A stretch of DNA of 64,000 nt, from NCBI RefSeq assembly GCF_004799665.1, contig NZ_CP031310.1:1728887-1792886 (forward strand), in the 5' to 3' direction. Positions 16,422 to 25,300 of this stretch are shown here, one piece after another. Each line of letters starts with the position of its first letter. The first letter of the stretch is position 1. Both the position numbers and the translations under genes were made by a program. Source of the stretch: Halapricum salinum (GTDB lineage: Archaea; Halobacteriota; Halobacteria; Halobacteriales; Haloarculaceae). The notes below the pieces were generated by a model that did no database searches, was not told the DNA's origin, and was given only the letters and a program-made list of their open reading frames with translations.

Positions 16422-16451
16422 TGTTCGCGTCCAGTGGCGTGAGCACGAGTG

Positions 16452-16531
16452 ATCGTGACCGCTGTACCGATGGACCGGGACGACCGCACAGACGTACGGT
16501 CGATCCAGCACAGGCGGACGGCAGTCACTAT
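16452..16531 (-). repeat. palindromic element, copy 4, diverged and inverted
   Basis: Read on the minus strand this is ATAGTGACTGCCGTC, then a CTGTGCTGGATCGACCG stretch and CGGTCGTCCCGGT, ending TACAGCGGTCACGAT. It aligns along its full length with copies 1 and 2, but only 11 of 15 outer-arm positions still pair. It is 80 bp long and sits between the pheS leader ORF and pheS, the one copy located upstream of a gene. Confidence 0.65.
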
Positions 16532-16577
16532 GAGAACCGTTAACTGACGAACCCGCGGTATATCCACCAACGAACCG

Positions 16578-18080
16578 ATGCAACTCCCAGAAACGCAGGT
16601 CGCGGTCCTCGAAGCCGCGAGTGCTGAGGATCCACGCACAGTCGAATCGCTCGCCGACGAGATCGGCGAAAAACCCGAGACGGTCACCCGGGCCGCCTTC
16701 GAACTCGAAGACGAGGGGCTGGTCGAGGTGCTCGAGACGACCGACGAGCACGTCTCGCTGACCGACGAGGCTCGGACCTATCTCGACGACGGGCTCCCTG
16801 AAGTTCGCCTCTACCGGGCGGCCGTCGAGGCCGGTGCGGACGACGCGCCCGTCCAGATGGGGCAGGTCATCGGCGCGTCGGGTCTCGAAGGCGGCGCAGT
16901 CGACATCGCGCTGTCGAACTTCGCCCGGAAGGGCTACGGCGAGATCGCCAGCGGCGAGATCACCGCGAGTCCGGCGGCCGGTCCCGACGACGACCCGGAG
17001 GCCGCGGCGCTTGCAGCACTCGACGCTGGCGAGAGTGCCGACGGGAGCGTCCTCGACCAGCTCGAACGCCGGGAGCTGATCGAGCGCTCCGAGAGTACGG
17101 TCAGGTCTGTCCAGCTGACCGACGAGGGCGTGACCGCACTGATGGAGGGCGTCGAAGCCGCCCAGGAGGTCGGCCAGCTCACATCGGAGATGCTCACCAG
17201 CGGGGCGTGGCGCGACGCCGAGTTCAGCGAGTACAACGTCGCGGCCGACGCCGAGACCATCGACGGCGGGAAAGACCACCCGCTGCGGGCGATGGCAGAA
17301 CGCGTCAAAGACGTGCTGGTCGGGATGGGCTTCGAGGAGATGGAAGGCCCCCACGCCGACGCGGAGTTCTGGATCAACGACTGTCTGTTCATGCCCCAGG
17401 ACCACCCCGCGCGCACGCACTGGGACCAGTTCGCGCTGGAGGTCCCGCCGATGCGCGACCTGCCCGACGACGTCCGCGAGCGCGTCGAGACCGCCCATCG
17501 TGAGGGTGTCGGCGCGGACGGCGAGGGGTATCACTCCCCCTGGGGCGAGGAGATGGCCCGCCAGATCGACCTCCGGGGCCACACCACGTCGCTGTCGGCC
17601 CGCCACCTCGCGGGCGTCGCGAAAGGCGATCTGGAGCCGCCCCAGCGGTTCTTCTCGATCGAGAAGGCCTACCGCAACGACGAGATCGATTCGACGCACC
17701 TGCTGGAGTTCTTCCAGATCGAGGGCTGGGTCATGGCCGAGGATCTCTCGGTTCGGGATCTGATGGGCACCTTTACCGAGTTTTACGAGCAGTTCGGGAT
17801 CACCGACCTGCGATTCAAGCCCACCTATAATCCCTACACTGAACCCTCGTTCGAGCTGTTCGGCGAGCACCCCGTCACGGGCGAAGTGGTCGAGATCGGT
17901 AACTCGGGGATCTTCCGGCCGGAGATGCTCGAACCCCTCGACGTGGACTGTGACGTGATGGCCTGGGGTCTGGCCCTCGAACGGTTGATGATGCTCGTCA
18001 CTGGTGCGGAAGACATCCGGGACGTCCACGGGACGCTCGTGGATCTGGAGTACCTGCGCGAAGAGGAGGTGCGTTACTGA
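16578..18080 (+). CDS. pheS: phenylalanyl-tRNA synthetase alpha subunit
   Basis: The 500-residue class II synthetase alpha chain starts MQLPETQVAVLEAASAEDPR, with two N-terminal winged-helix-like domains typical of archaeal/eukaryotic PheS. The catalytic core includes GFEEMEGPHADAEFWIND (motif 1 area), HTTSLSARHLA, the FFSIEKAYRNDEIDSTHLLEFFQIEGW motif 2 region and GIFRPEMLEP...AWGLALERLMML (motif 3). With PheT it forms the alpha2beta2 enzyme. Its stop codon TGA overlaps the pheT ATG by one base (TGATG), indicating translational coupling. Upstream lies a Phe-rich leader ORF with competing hairpins. Confidence 0.96.
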   Translation: MQLPETQVAVLEAASAEDPRTVESLADEIGEKPETVTRAAFELEDEGLVEVLETTDEHVSLTDEARTYLDDGLPEVRLYRAAVEAGADDAPVQMGQVIGASGLEGGAVDIALSNFARKGYGEIASGEITASPAAGPDDDPEAAALAALDAGESADGSVLDQLERRELIERSESTVRSVQLTDEGVTALMEGVEAAQEVGQLTSEMLTSGAWRDAEFSEYNVAADAETIDGGKDHPLRAMAERVKDVLVGMGFEEMEGPHADAEFWINDCLFMPQDHPARTHWDQFALEVPPMRDLPDDVRERVETAHREGVGADGEGYHSPWGEEMARQIDLRGHTTSLSARHLAGVAKGDLEPPQRFFSIEKAYRNDEIDSTHLLEFFQIEGWVMAEDLSVRDLMGTFTEFYEQFGITDLRFKPTYNPYTEPSFELFGEHPVTGEVVEIGNSGIFRPEMLEPLDVDCDVMAWGLALERLMMLVTGAEDIRDVHGTLVDLEYLREEEVRY

Positions 18081-19807
18081 TGCCGACTGTCGATATCGCT
18101 ACCGACGAACTGCGAGAACTGACCGGCTACACGGACACGACCGACGAGGAGTTCAAGACCGAACTGTTCGACCTCGGCCTCGAGTTCGAAGGCGAGACCG
18201 AGGACGGCGAGTTGCAGTTCGAGTTCGAGCCCGACCGATTGGATCGGCTCTCCGTCGAGGGCGTCGCGCGGTCGCTGCGGTACGACCGCGGGGACAGCCG
18301 GGGCGTCCACGTCCCGGACACGAACAGTGCCGACTGGACGATCGAAGTCGAAGACGTGCCCGAAGAACGGCCCTACGTCACGGGCGCGATCGTTCGCGGG
18401 CTGGACCTCTCGGAGTCGGCGTTCGACTCGCTGATCCAGCTCCAGGAGAAGCTCCATGCGACGATGGGGCGCAAGCGCGCGAAGGGCGCGATCGGCGTTC
18501 ACGATCTGACGATGTTGAAAGGTGAGGCTGCGGTGGATGGCAAAGGGAAGTCCATTCGCTACACGGGCGTCGACCCCGAGGAGGCGACGTTCGTGCCGCT
18601 GGAGAGTGACGCCGAGATGACGCCCGCCGAGGTCATCGCCGAGCACCATATCGGCCAGGAGTACGCCCATCTCGTCGAAGACATGGATCGCGTGCCGGCG
18701 ATCTACGACTCGATCGGGCTGTTCTCGTTCCCGCCAGTCATCAACGGCAAGCGCACGGAGGTCACGACGAACTCCCGGGACCTCTTCATCGAGATGACCG
18801 GCACCGACCAGTGGACGATCGACCACATGCTCAACATCGTCTGCTACGCGCTCGCTGCTCGCGGCGGAACCATCGAGGACGTCAACGTCGAGTACGAAAC
18901 CGCCCCCGAGGAGTACCCCGCCGACCTCGTGCGGCCGGACTTCTCGACGAAGACCAAGACGGTGGTCCACGACCGTATCGAGACGGCGCTCGGGATCGAG
19001 CTTTCGGAGGAGGAGGTGCTCGACCTCCTCGAACGCTCCGGGCTGGAAGGTGTCTCTACCGACGTCGACGGCGAAGCCGGCTACGAGGTGACGATCCCGC
19101 CCTACCGCGTGGACGTCCTCCATCCCGTCGATGTGATCGACGACGTGGGTCGGGCCTACGGCTTCAACGATCTCGAACCGCGGTATCCCGACGTGGGGAC
19201 GATCGGCGGGCGACACGAGCGCTCGCGGCTGGCGCGTGCGGTCCGGCAGTCGCTCGTCGGGCTCGGGTTCCAGGATCTGTTGAACTTCCACATGACCGAC
19301 GCGGCCCAGGTCGGCGACCGAATGAATCTCGGGGATTCAGAGAGTGTGCTGGGTTCCCAGGAGCCCGTTCGGATCACGAATCCCTACAGCGAGGACTACA
19401 CCATCGCGAGGTCGTGGCTGCTGCCCTCGATCATGCAGGTGCTGGAGAACAACACCCATCGGAGCTACCCGCAGGATCTCTCGGAGGTCGGCTGGGTCGC
19501 TCATCGCGACGACGAGCAGAACACGCGGGTCGCAGAAGCGAGGCACGTCGCTGGTGTGCTCGCGCGTCACGGCGTCTCCTACGAAGACGGGAAGGCGAGG
19601 CTGCAGGCGCTGGTCGACGATTACGACGCCGAGCTGGAGACGCCGCCGACCGAGCACCCCTCCTTTATTTCGGGTCGGGTGGCCGAGGTCGTGATCGACG
19701 GTGACAGCGTGGGTGTGCTCGGTGAGATTCACCCCGAAGTGCTGGTGGAGCACGATCTTGAGTTGCCCGTGGTCGCGTTCGAATTCGATCTCGACGCGCT
19801 TCGCTGA
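18080..19807 (+). CDS. pheT: phenylalanyl-tRNA synthetase beta subunit
   Basis: The 575-residue protein starts MPTVDIATDELRELTGYTDT and matches the archaeal/eukaryotic-length beta chain. It has the B3/B4 domain (RPYVTGAIVRGLDLSESAFDS...KLHATMGRKRAKGAIGVHDL), the B5 domain (VDVLHPVDVIDDVGRAYGFND) and a catalytic-like core (PVRITNPYSEDYTIARSWLLPSIMQVLENN). The beta subunit carries editing (B3/B4) and tRNA-binding functions. It is translationally coupled to pheS. Palindromic element copy 3 lies 79 bp downstream, followed by the accessory island. Confidence 0.96.
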   Translation: MPTVDIATDELRELTGYTDTTDEEFKTELFDLGLEFEGETEDGELQFEFEPDRLDRLSVEGVARSLRYDRGDSRGVHVPDTNSADWTIEVEDVPEERPYVTGAIVRGLDLSESAFDSLIQLQEKLHATMGRKRAKGAIGVHDLTMLKGEAAVDGKGKSIRYTGVDPEEATFVPLESDAEMTPAEVIAEHHIGQEYAHLVEDMDRVPAIYDSIGLFSFPPVINGKRTEVTTNSRDLFIEMTGTDQWTIDHMLNIVCYALAARGGTIEDVNVEYETAPEEYPADLVRPDFSTKTKTVVHDRIETALGIELSEEEVLDLLERSGLEGVSTDVDGEAGYEVTIPPYRVDVLHPVDVIDDVGRAYGFNDLEPRYPDVGTIGGRHERSRLARAVRQSLVGLGFQDLLNFHMTDAAQVGDRMNLGDSESVLGSQEPVRITNPYSEDYTIARSWLLPSIMQVLENNTHRSYPQDLSEVGWVAHRDDEQNTRVAEARHVAGVLARHGVSYEDGKARLQALVDDYDAELETPPTEHPSFISGRVAEVVIDGDSVGVLGEIHPEVLVEHDLELPVVAFEFDLDALR

Positions 19808-19885
19808 TCTCGTCGCAGTACTTCTTTCGGACCGCGTCTCTGCTGCTGAGATCTCTGCCTTCGGAACGCCTTCGACTCGCTAGCT

Positions 19886-19967
19886 ATAGTAGCCATTGAA
19901 AGTCAATGCACACACGATCGCACGACAACAGTGCGATCGGTGTGTAAATCGTTTCAATTGTTACTAT
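19886..19967 (+). repeat. 82-bp palindromic element, copy 3
   Basis: Outer arms ATAGTAGCCATTGAA and TTCAATTGTTACTAT match at 13 of 15 positions and can be extended outward by CT/AG. The inner stem CGATCGCAC / GTGCGATCG and the GTAAATCG linker correspond to copies 1 and 2, and the length is identical (82 bp). The flanks (CTAGCT before, AGAAAC after) resemble the uninterrupted CTGGCTAGGAAAC found at 57829, suggesting insertion into a member of the second repeat family. Confidence 0.75.
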
Positions 19968-20001
19968 AGAAACCGGAGACAGCACCGTCAGCAACGACTC
20001 A

Positions 20002-20290
20002 GGAAAGCCCTCGACTCGCTCGGGGTCGCTGTGCAGGATATCTTCGTTCGTTTCACTCACTCCACGGGTCGCTTCGCTCCCCGTTCCGTATCGAGGGCTC
20101 CCTCCGGTCGCCCTCGCATCCCTCAGATAGAGCCTGCACAGCAACGCTCCTCACTTCGTTCGGCCCGAGGCGAGTCTCGCCCTTTCAATCCACCAGGAGA
20201 GCACCGCACCCGTACAGCGGGCCTACCCTCCCCCGGGTCGTGGCACGGAGGCCACTCCCGGCCACCGCGAGGCTGTCAGGAAGCGTGTCG
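20002..20290. repeat. dispersed repeat module A, shared with 57.9-58.2 kb
   Basis: 20002-20062 matches 57977-58037 at 60 of 61 positions (GGAAAGCCCTCG...TTTCACTCACTC). Blocks beginning CAGATAGAGCCTGCACAGC (20125), CCCGAGGCGAGTCTCGCCC and TTTCAATCCACCAGGA also recur in the same order around 58037-58110, and a CCCGGCCACCGCG...GTCAGGAAGCGTGTCGC block follows. GCTGTGCAGG and CCTGCACAGC form an inverted repeat inside the module. It is non-coding as far as I can judge, and marks the left edge of the accessory island. Confidence 0.75.
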
Positions 20291-20417
20291 CGGCGTCAGC
20301 CGCGACCGAGGTGAGTGCTTTGGTGGGTTTGGATATTGTCTTAGCAGTCATCTGAATAGATTCGTGAAGATCTACAGTACCGAAGCTGGGTCAGTGCCAG
20401 ATTCTGTTTGTCAAGAA

Positions 20418-21092
20418 TCACGGGGAATACGAACGAGAGACGAATACGAGGGTAATTTCGTCGATCGCTGTCTGTGTCAATATCTCCTCTCGAACCGTCT
20501 CGTCGTCGAAATCACTCGGGTTATTCGTCGCTAATTCAGTTGTTCCATCCACGTTGAGGGCCAAGTCGTGAGCATCAACTGCGATCCAGTAGTCCTCCTC
20601 ATCTTTCTCGAATAACGAGCGAAGATCGTCTTTCAACTCAGGATAACTCTCGAAGCGAATCCACCCAAGTATCTTCGGTTGGAGTTCCTCGTTCCGCTCT
20701 TCGGCCAACTGTTCGATATCTCGTGCAATCTGCCTGAGCTTCTTACAGACGGGATACACGTCTTCTCCTGATTTATCCGTAAAATAATCTATCAGGTATC
20801 GCCATGCTGGATTCTCTCTCCGATCGACGTGATTCTGAATCTCCGTCACATCCTCCGCAGTCAATGTCCCAGTGAATTCCTGTTTCACCCATCGAATGAA
20901 TGTCGAGATAGCCCTCCTGTGTTTTCTTATGATATGGTCCTTCGCGTTCTGGAATATGTCTTCGACCTGTTTTGTGGCGTAGAATTCCGTATCAGTGGAC
21001 TCGATGTACTCTCTACATCGGATGTGATGAGTGTCTGTATAAAAACAATATCCGAGAATGATCCCCTTGTCCAGAAATGCGTTATCCGCCAT
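20418..21092 (-). CDS. PIN-like nuclease domain protein, possible toxin
   Basis: The 224-residue protein starts MADNAFLDKGIILGYCFYTD. It shows a PIN-type acidic pattern: Asp8 in FLDKGI, Glu44 in KQVEDIF, a WIAVDAHDLAL block (about residue 175) and LATNNPSDF, the usual late PIN motif. An inserted helical segment (about 50-150) makes it longer than VapC toxins. PIN domains cut RNA, as in VapC-type toxins. Its ATG lies 1 bp after the stop of the upstream 309-residue gene, so the pair is translationally coupled, as is typical of toxin-antitoxin units. The codon choice and GC are lower than in the surrounding genes, suggesting transfer. Confidence 0.6.
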   Translation of the reverse strand: MADNAFLDKGIILGYCFYTDTHHIRCREYIESTDTEFYATKQVEDIFQNAKDHIIRKHRRAISTFIRWVKQEFTGTLTAEDVTEIQNHVDRRENPAWRYLIDYFTDKSGEDVYPVCKKLRQIARDIEQLAEERNEELQPKILGWIRFESYPELKDDLRSLFEKDEEDYWIAVDAHDLALNVDGTTELATNNPSDFDDETVREEILTQTAIDEITLVFVSRSYSP

Positions 21093-21093
21093 G

Positions 21094-22023
21094 TTAGAAC
21101 TCTTCGAGTTCGTTAGAGATTGTTTCGTTATACGAGTCAGATACCTCTTGCAGTTCTCCAGACAGTGACCGTCCCGACAGAGCGGATTCTCGACGTCGCT
21201 CGATTTTCGTCTCCAGATCGTTCAGAACCTTCTGTTTCTCTTTTTTCCACTCTGTAAGGCGATCCTCCGAGATATGTTCCCGGTCTTTGAACCGCAAGAC
21301 GGCCTTGGCCATCGCTTCGATGAACGTCTCAGTGAAATCTAGCAATTCACGGGCGCTAGCGCCCTCTTCGTTCAGTAGGCGAATCGTATCGTCCCAGTCT
21401 ACATACAGGTCGTAGATCTCCGCGAACGCCTCTTCGTCGAACGAAATCAGCATCTCGTCCAGCAGTTCTTCTATCCTCGACTTCGCCGCGGGATCAGTAA
21501 AGTGTTCGATCGTCTTCTGATCCCGATCGAGAGCGATCGAAGCGAGATACCATCTGAAGTTGCCATAGGCAGTCACGAACTCGTGGGGCGGGAAATTCTC
21601 GTACTGATACTGCTCTAACTCCTGATAATCCTTGTCGCCGTGCTCCGCAACCACTTCGATTGCTACCTGAAAGATATCGTCTTTCAGATCTTCGTCCAGA
21701 TGGTCGAAATCGCTCTCACTGACCTGCTCTGCAGGGTAGTACGCGTATCCTCGTCGGTGATTCGAGGTGGGTGTGAACGTCACCCGATCGTTGATTTCGG
21801 ATTCCGCGAGTGTTTTCCCATATTTGTACCAGTACTGTGGGAGTCCGATGTCGCGGTCGTACTCCTGAGATAGTTTTCGGTCTGCCAGGACACACAGCTT
21901 GTGGAACTTCGTCCGACCAGTTTCACCGCCAGTGTTCTCTCGCAGCTCCCAGAGAATCCGATAGACGAGATATTCCGGTGGGCCGAGATTCGCATCCGAC
22001 TCGTCCGCGCCACTCTCAGCCAT
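21094..22023 (-). CDS. unknown protein coupled to PIN gene, possible antitoxin or regulator
   Basis: The 309-residue protein starts MAESGADESDANLGPPEYLV. The N-terminal part (LVYRILWELREN...GRTKFHKLCVLADRKL, then LPQYWYKYGKTL) looks like a helix-turn-helix/SocA-like fold in which a small protein senses a partner. This resemblance is by eye only. The C-terminal half is helical and charged (KEKQKVLNDLETKIERRRES), probably coiled coil. The ATG at 22023 was chosen because the 36 residues before it in the longer frame run into a repeat-rich upstream region. The TAA is 1 bp before the PIN gene's ATG. Lower GC than neighbours. Confidence 0.5.
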   Translation of the reverse strand: MAESGADESDANLGPPEYLVYRILWELRENTGGETGRTKFHKLCVLADRKLSQEYDRDIGLPQYWYKYGKTLAESEINDRVTFTPTSNHRRGYAYYPAEQVSESDFDHLDEDLKDDIFQVAIEVVAEHGDKDYQELEQYQYENFPPHEFVTAYGNFRWYLASIALDRDQKTIEHFTDPAAKSRIEELLDEMLISFDEEAFAEIYDLYVDWDDTIRLLNEEGASARELLDFTETFIEAMAKAVLRFKDREHISEDRLTEWKKEKQKVLNDLETKIERRRESALSGRSLSGELQEVSDSYNETISNELEEF

Positions 22024-22074
22024 CCTGTGGAGAGATTTGTGGCCGGGAGCAATGAAACTAACGTACCCACTTTT

Positions 22075-22371
22075 TGCTGCGTCGGGTCTCGCACACGAGC
22101 CTGTCGGCTCGTGGCGGACCACTCCTTGCAAAAACTTGGGGAAAAAGGCCGCTCGCGCTCGGTAGAGCGCTCGCGGTGAAACGCCTCACTTCGCTCGGCG
22201 TATGCTTGTGGAAAGGCCTGCCTTCCGCCACCACTTTTTCCTCCTTCGGGTTTCCTCGCTCACTGCGTTCGCTGCGGGAACCACTCAGTCGCAAAAACGT
22301 GGGGAAAAACTACCTCCGAGTCGCGGCTTCGCCGCGCTCGGAGTGAAACGGCTCCCTCCGGTCGCCGTACG
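22075..22371. repeat. repeat-rich spacer before the restriction-modification gene 3' end
   Basis: Two diverged copies of a module CCACTC..GCAAAAAC.TGGGGAAAAA occur at about 22120-22147 and 22277-22305. They are separated by short palindromes such as GCCGCTCGCGCTCGGTAGAGCGCTCGCGG and CGGCTTCGCCG. It contains no credible ORF. Such strings look like accumulated haloarchaeal intergenic repeats and separate the PIN pair from the restriction-modification gene. Confidence 0.55.
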
Positions 22372-25300
22372 CTAGTCCCCGACCGCCTCCTCCACAATCG
22401 CGATCTCCTCCTCTGTCAGCCCATACAGCTCGTACACAATTTCGTCGATCAGGTCGTCCGTCCGCTCGATCTTGGCCTCCAGGTCCTCGGCCCGCCGTTT
22501 CGTCTCGACGTAGCTCTCCAGGCCGGCCTCGACATCACGCACCCGCGGCAGCGTCAATTTCCGCAGGCGATCCACCAGCGAATTGGTCTTCGTGGCCGTC
22601 TCCCGGAAGTCCGCGAACCCACCGGCCTCGTCGACGGCCACGGGCACGAACGCCGCGATGAGGTCCGCCTCCGTCTCGGTCAGGTCGGTGATCCTGAGTG
22701 CCGGCAGGGGCTCGGTCTCGGTGTAGCCCCACTGGTCGGTCTCGTGGGCGTCTTCATCCTCGGGTTTGTACCGCGCCGTCAGTCGAATCTCGACGGTGGT
22801 GTCGGACTCGCGTTCGACCGTCGCCTTGCCCACCCGGAGGTTCGGCCGCTCCGCGGCGGTCTGCTGGAGGATCGAATCCGCGGAGTCTCTGGGGGGCTGG
22901 GTCAGGCCGATGTCTGCGAGGGTCTGGCCCGCCTCGTAATTGCCGAGGTGGTCGAGGAGGGAGAGGTTGAGCACCTTCTTCTTTTCAGACTGATCTATAC
23001 GATTGCGAGCAAGTTCGGAGAGTATTTCGTGGAGTTCTTTTTTTGAATGCTCTGAAATGCTGCCTTTGTCGTTAAAAAGAGCATGTGTATCAAAATCTCT
23101 CTCACTGGCTGAGGAACCACGATTTAATTCGGGGATTGGCATATTTTCTAAATCGACAACAGAAAGTTTTGGGAAGTTATCACTCACTACGCTATTCGCG
23201 ATCTTCGGGAATATCCATGACATGAGGGAGGAATTAAGAACTGCTAGAAGGAACAGCGGATCATAATCTTCTGTTGATAGTATGTTCAATATCGTGTTGT
23301 AGTTACAGTAAGTGTCTTCCGTGTATGTAGCATGGATTTTATATCGACCGCTCCCAGGTATCTGCCGCACTAGAAGCCGAGGTCCCTCTAAATATCGAAT
23401 ATCACGACAATCATGCAGGTGCTCCCCATATTTTATCCAGCTATCTCCATCAAACTCTATGTCATATCTAGATACATCATTTCCTGCAATTTCAGGCATG
23501 TAATCGTCTGATTCTTTTGTATTTGAATGGAATACTCTATTGTCTATCTGCTCCTGAGAATGTTTTGAGGAATTGTAGGCTTGTACACCGATCGCAAGAT
23601 CGGCTATTTCACTCAGTTTTATAGAGACTGACCGAATTTTCTCCAGCAATTCTTGTGTCTCAGCAGTCTGTTCAACTTCGATGCGAGCGGAATCCATGCT
23701 CATTATTCCAGTCTGATCAATAGACACGTATTGTTCCGCATGACTGGAAGTGATGTCCTCTAAGCGTTTTACATTGATTTGGCCCGGCTCCGCCCCCGTT
23801 GTTGCTATAAGCATGATAGAGTCAACGGTTGCTGAGGAGAACACATCTTTATCAAGCCGCACTATTTCTTCGACCCTTGAATTATCTAATAAATGGTGGC
23901 GTAGCTTTTTCCTATTTTCAATTGTGAGCCATGGCTCAGGAAGAATATAACCCAATTTTCCACAGTTGGCATTGAGAGAGATTGCTCGCTCAATGAATCC
24001 ATGGAATAGGTCGACGAAATATTCTGTCACGTCATATTCTGTCCTCAAGTAGTTTTCAATCTCTCCACCGACTTCGACATACGGCGGATTCCCGACGACA
24101 GCATCGAACCCGGCACTGTCCATCTTCTCGCCCTCCGAATCGAAGAACACCTCGGGGAACTCCAGTTCCCAGTGGAAGAACGATTCCTCCCCACCCATCG
24201 CCTGCGCAGTCGTGAACCAATCGCGCTCACGAATCTCGGCCCAGTCGCCGCTATCCTCGATGGCGTCGGCCATCTTTTCATACGATCCCTCGGGCACGTC
24301 TAGGCCGAAGCGTTCGGCGGTGTGGACGTTGGCCAACTCGAACAGCCGCCCGTAGAGGGGATCGTCCCGGATCTCGTCGTACAGTTCCTCCATGGACTTG
24401 ATGTCGGCCAGTTCCTCGTTGTCGATGGCCAGCAACTCCTGCATCAGGTCCATGACGTGCTCCAGGGTGCGCTGGCGCACCCGCGCGAACGCCTGGGTGA
24501 GGGTCAACTGCCCGCCGTTTTCCTCGGTGTCGTCCGCCAGCACCTCCGTGATGTCGCTCCCGACCAGCGAGTTCCCGGTCTTGAGGTGATGATCGAAGAA
24601 AGCCAGGGGCTTGTCCGCCGCCAGCGTCTCCAGCCACATCGACAGTTTCGCCAGTTCGACGGCCATGCCGTTGAGGTCGACGCCGTAGATACACTCCTTG
24701 GCGATGGTCCGGCGGATCTCCGACTCGGGGAAGTCGAACTGCTCCTGCTCGCGCACGACCTCCATCACGCGCTCGGTCAGGTACGCCGTCGCCTTGGTCA
24801 GGAAGTGGCCGCTGCCCATCGCCGGATCGAGGATTCGGAGGTCCTGCACCCCGTCGTAGAGGTCCCGGAAGTACGCGACGTCGCTGCGTTCGAGCCCCCG
24901 CTCGCGAAGGTCGGCCTCGATGTCGTCGACCAGCGGCCCGACCGTCTCCTCAACGATGTACGTCACCACGTAGTCGGGGGTGTAGTACGCCCCCGTGGCC
25001 TTGCGCTCGCCCTCGTCGTTGACGACGTACAGGCCGCCCTCGGGCACCGTCTCGACCGCGTCGGCGACCGAGACCTCGGTGGCGGGCTGCCAGACCTGCG
25101 CGCCGTCCTCGGCGACGGCGGCGTACTGCTCGGGCGCGATCCGGAACTCGTGTTCGAGCAGGCCCTCGTAGACCGACCCCAGATGTCGCGTGTCGAGGTC
25201 GGCGTAGTCGGCCAGCACGTCCTGGCCCTCGTCGTTCTCGACCGTCGAGAGCTTGTAGATCACTTCCGCGAGGTGCCGATCACTAACCTCGTGATCGGTC

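Noticed and set aside
16218-18029. 603-codon minus-strand frame over pheS
   Set aside because: Antisense shadow of pheS, which has all class II synthetase motifs.
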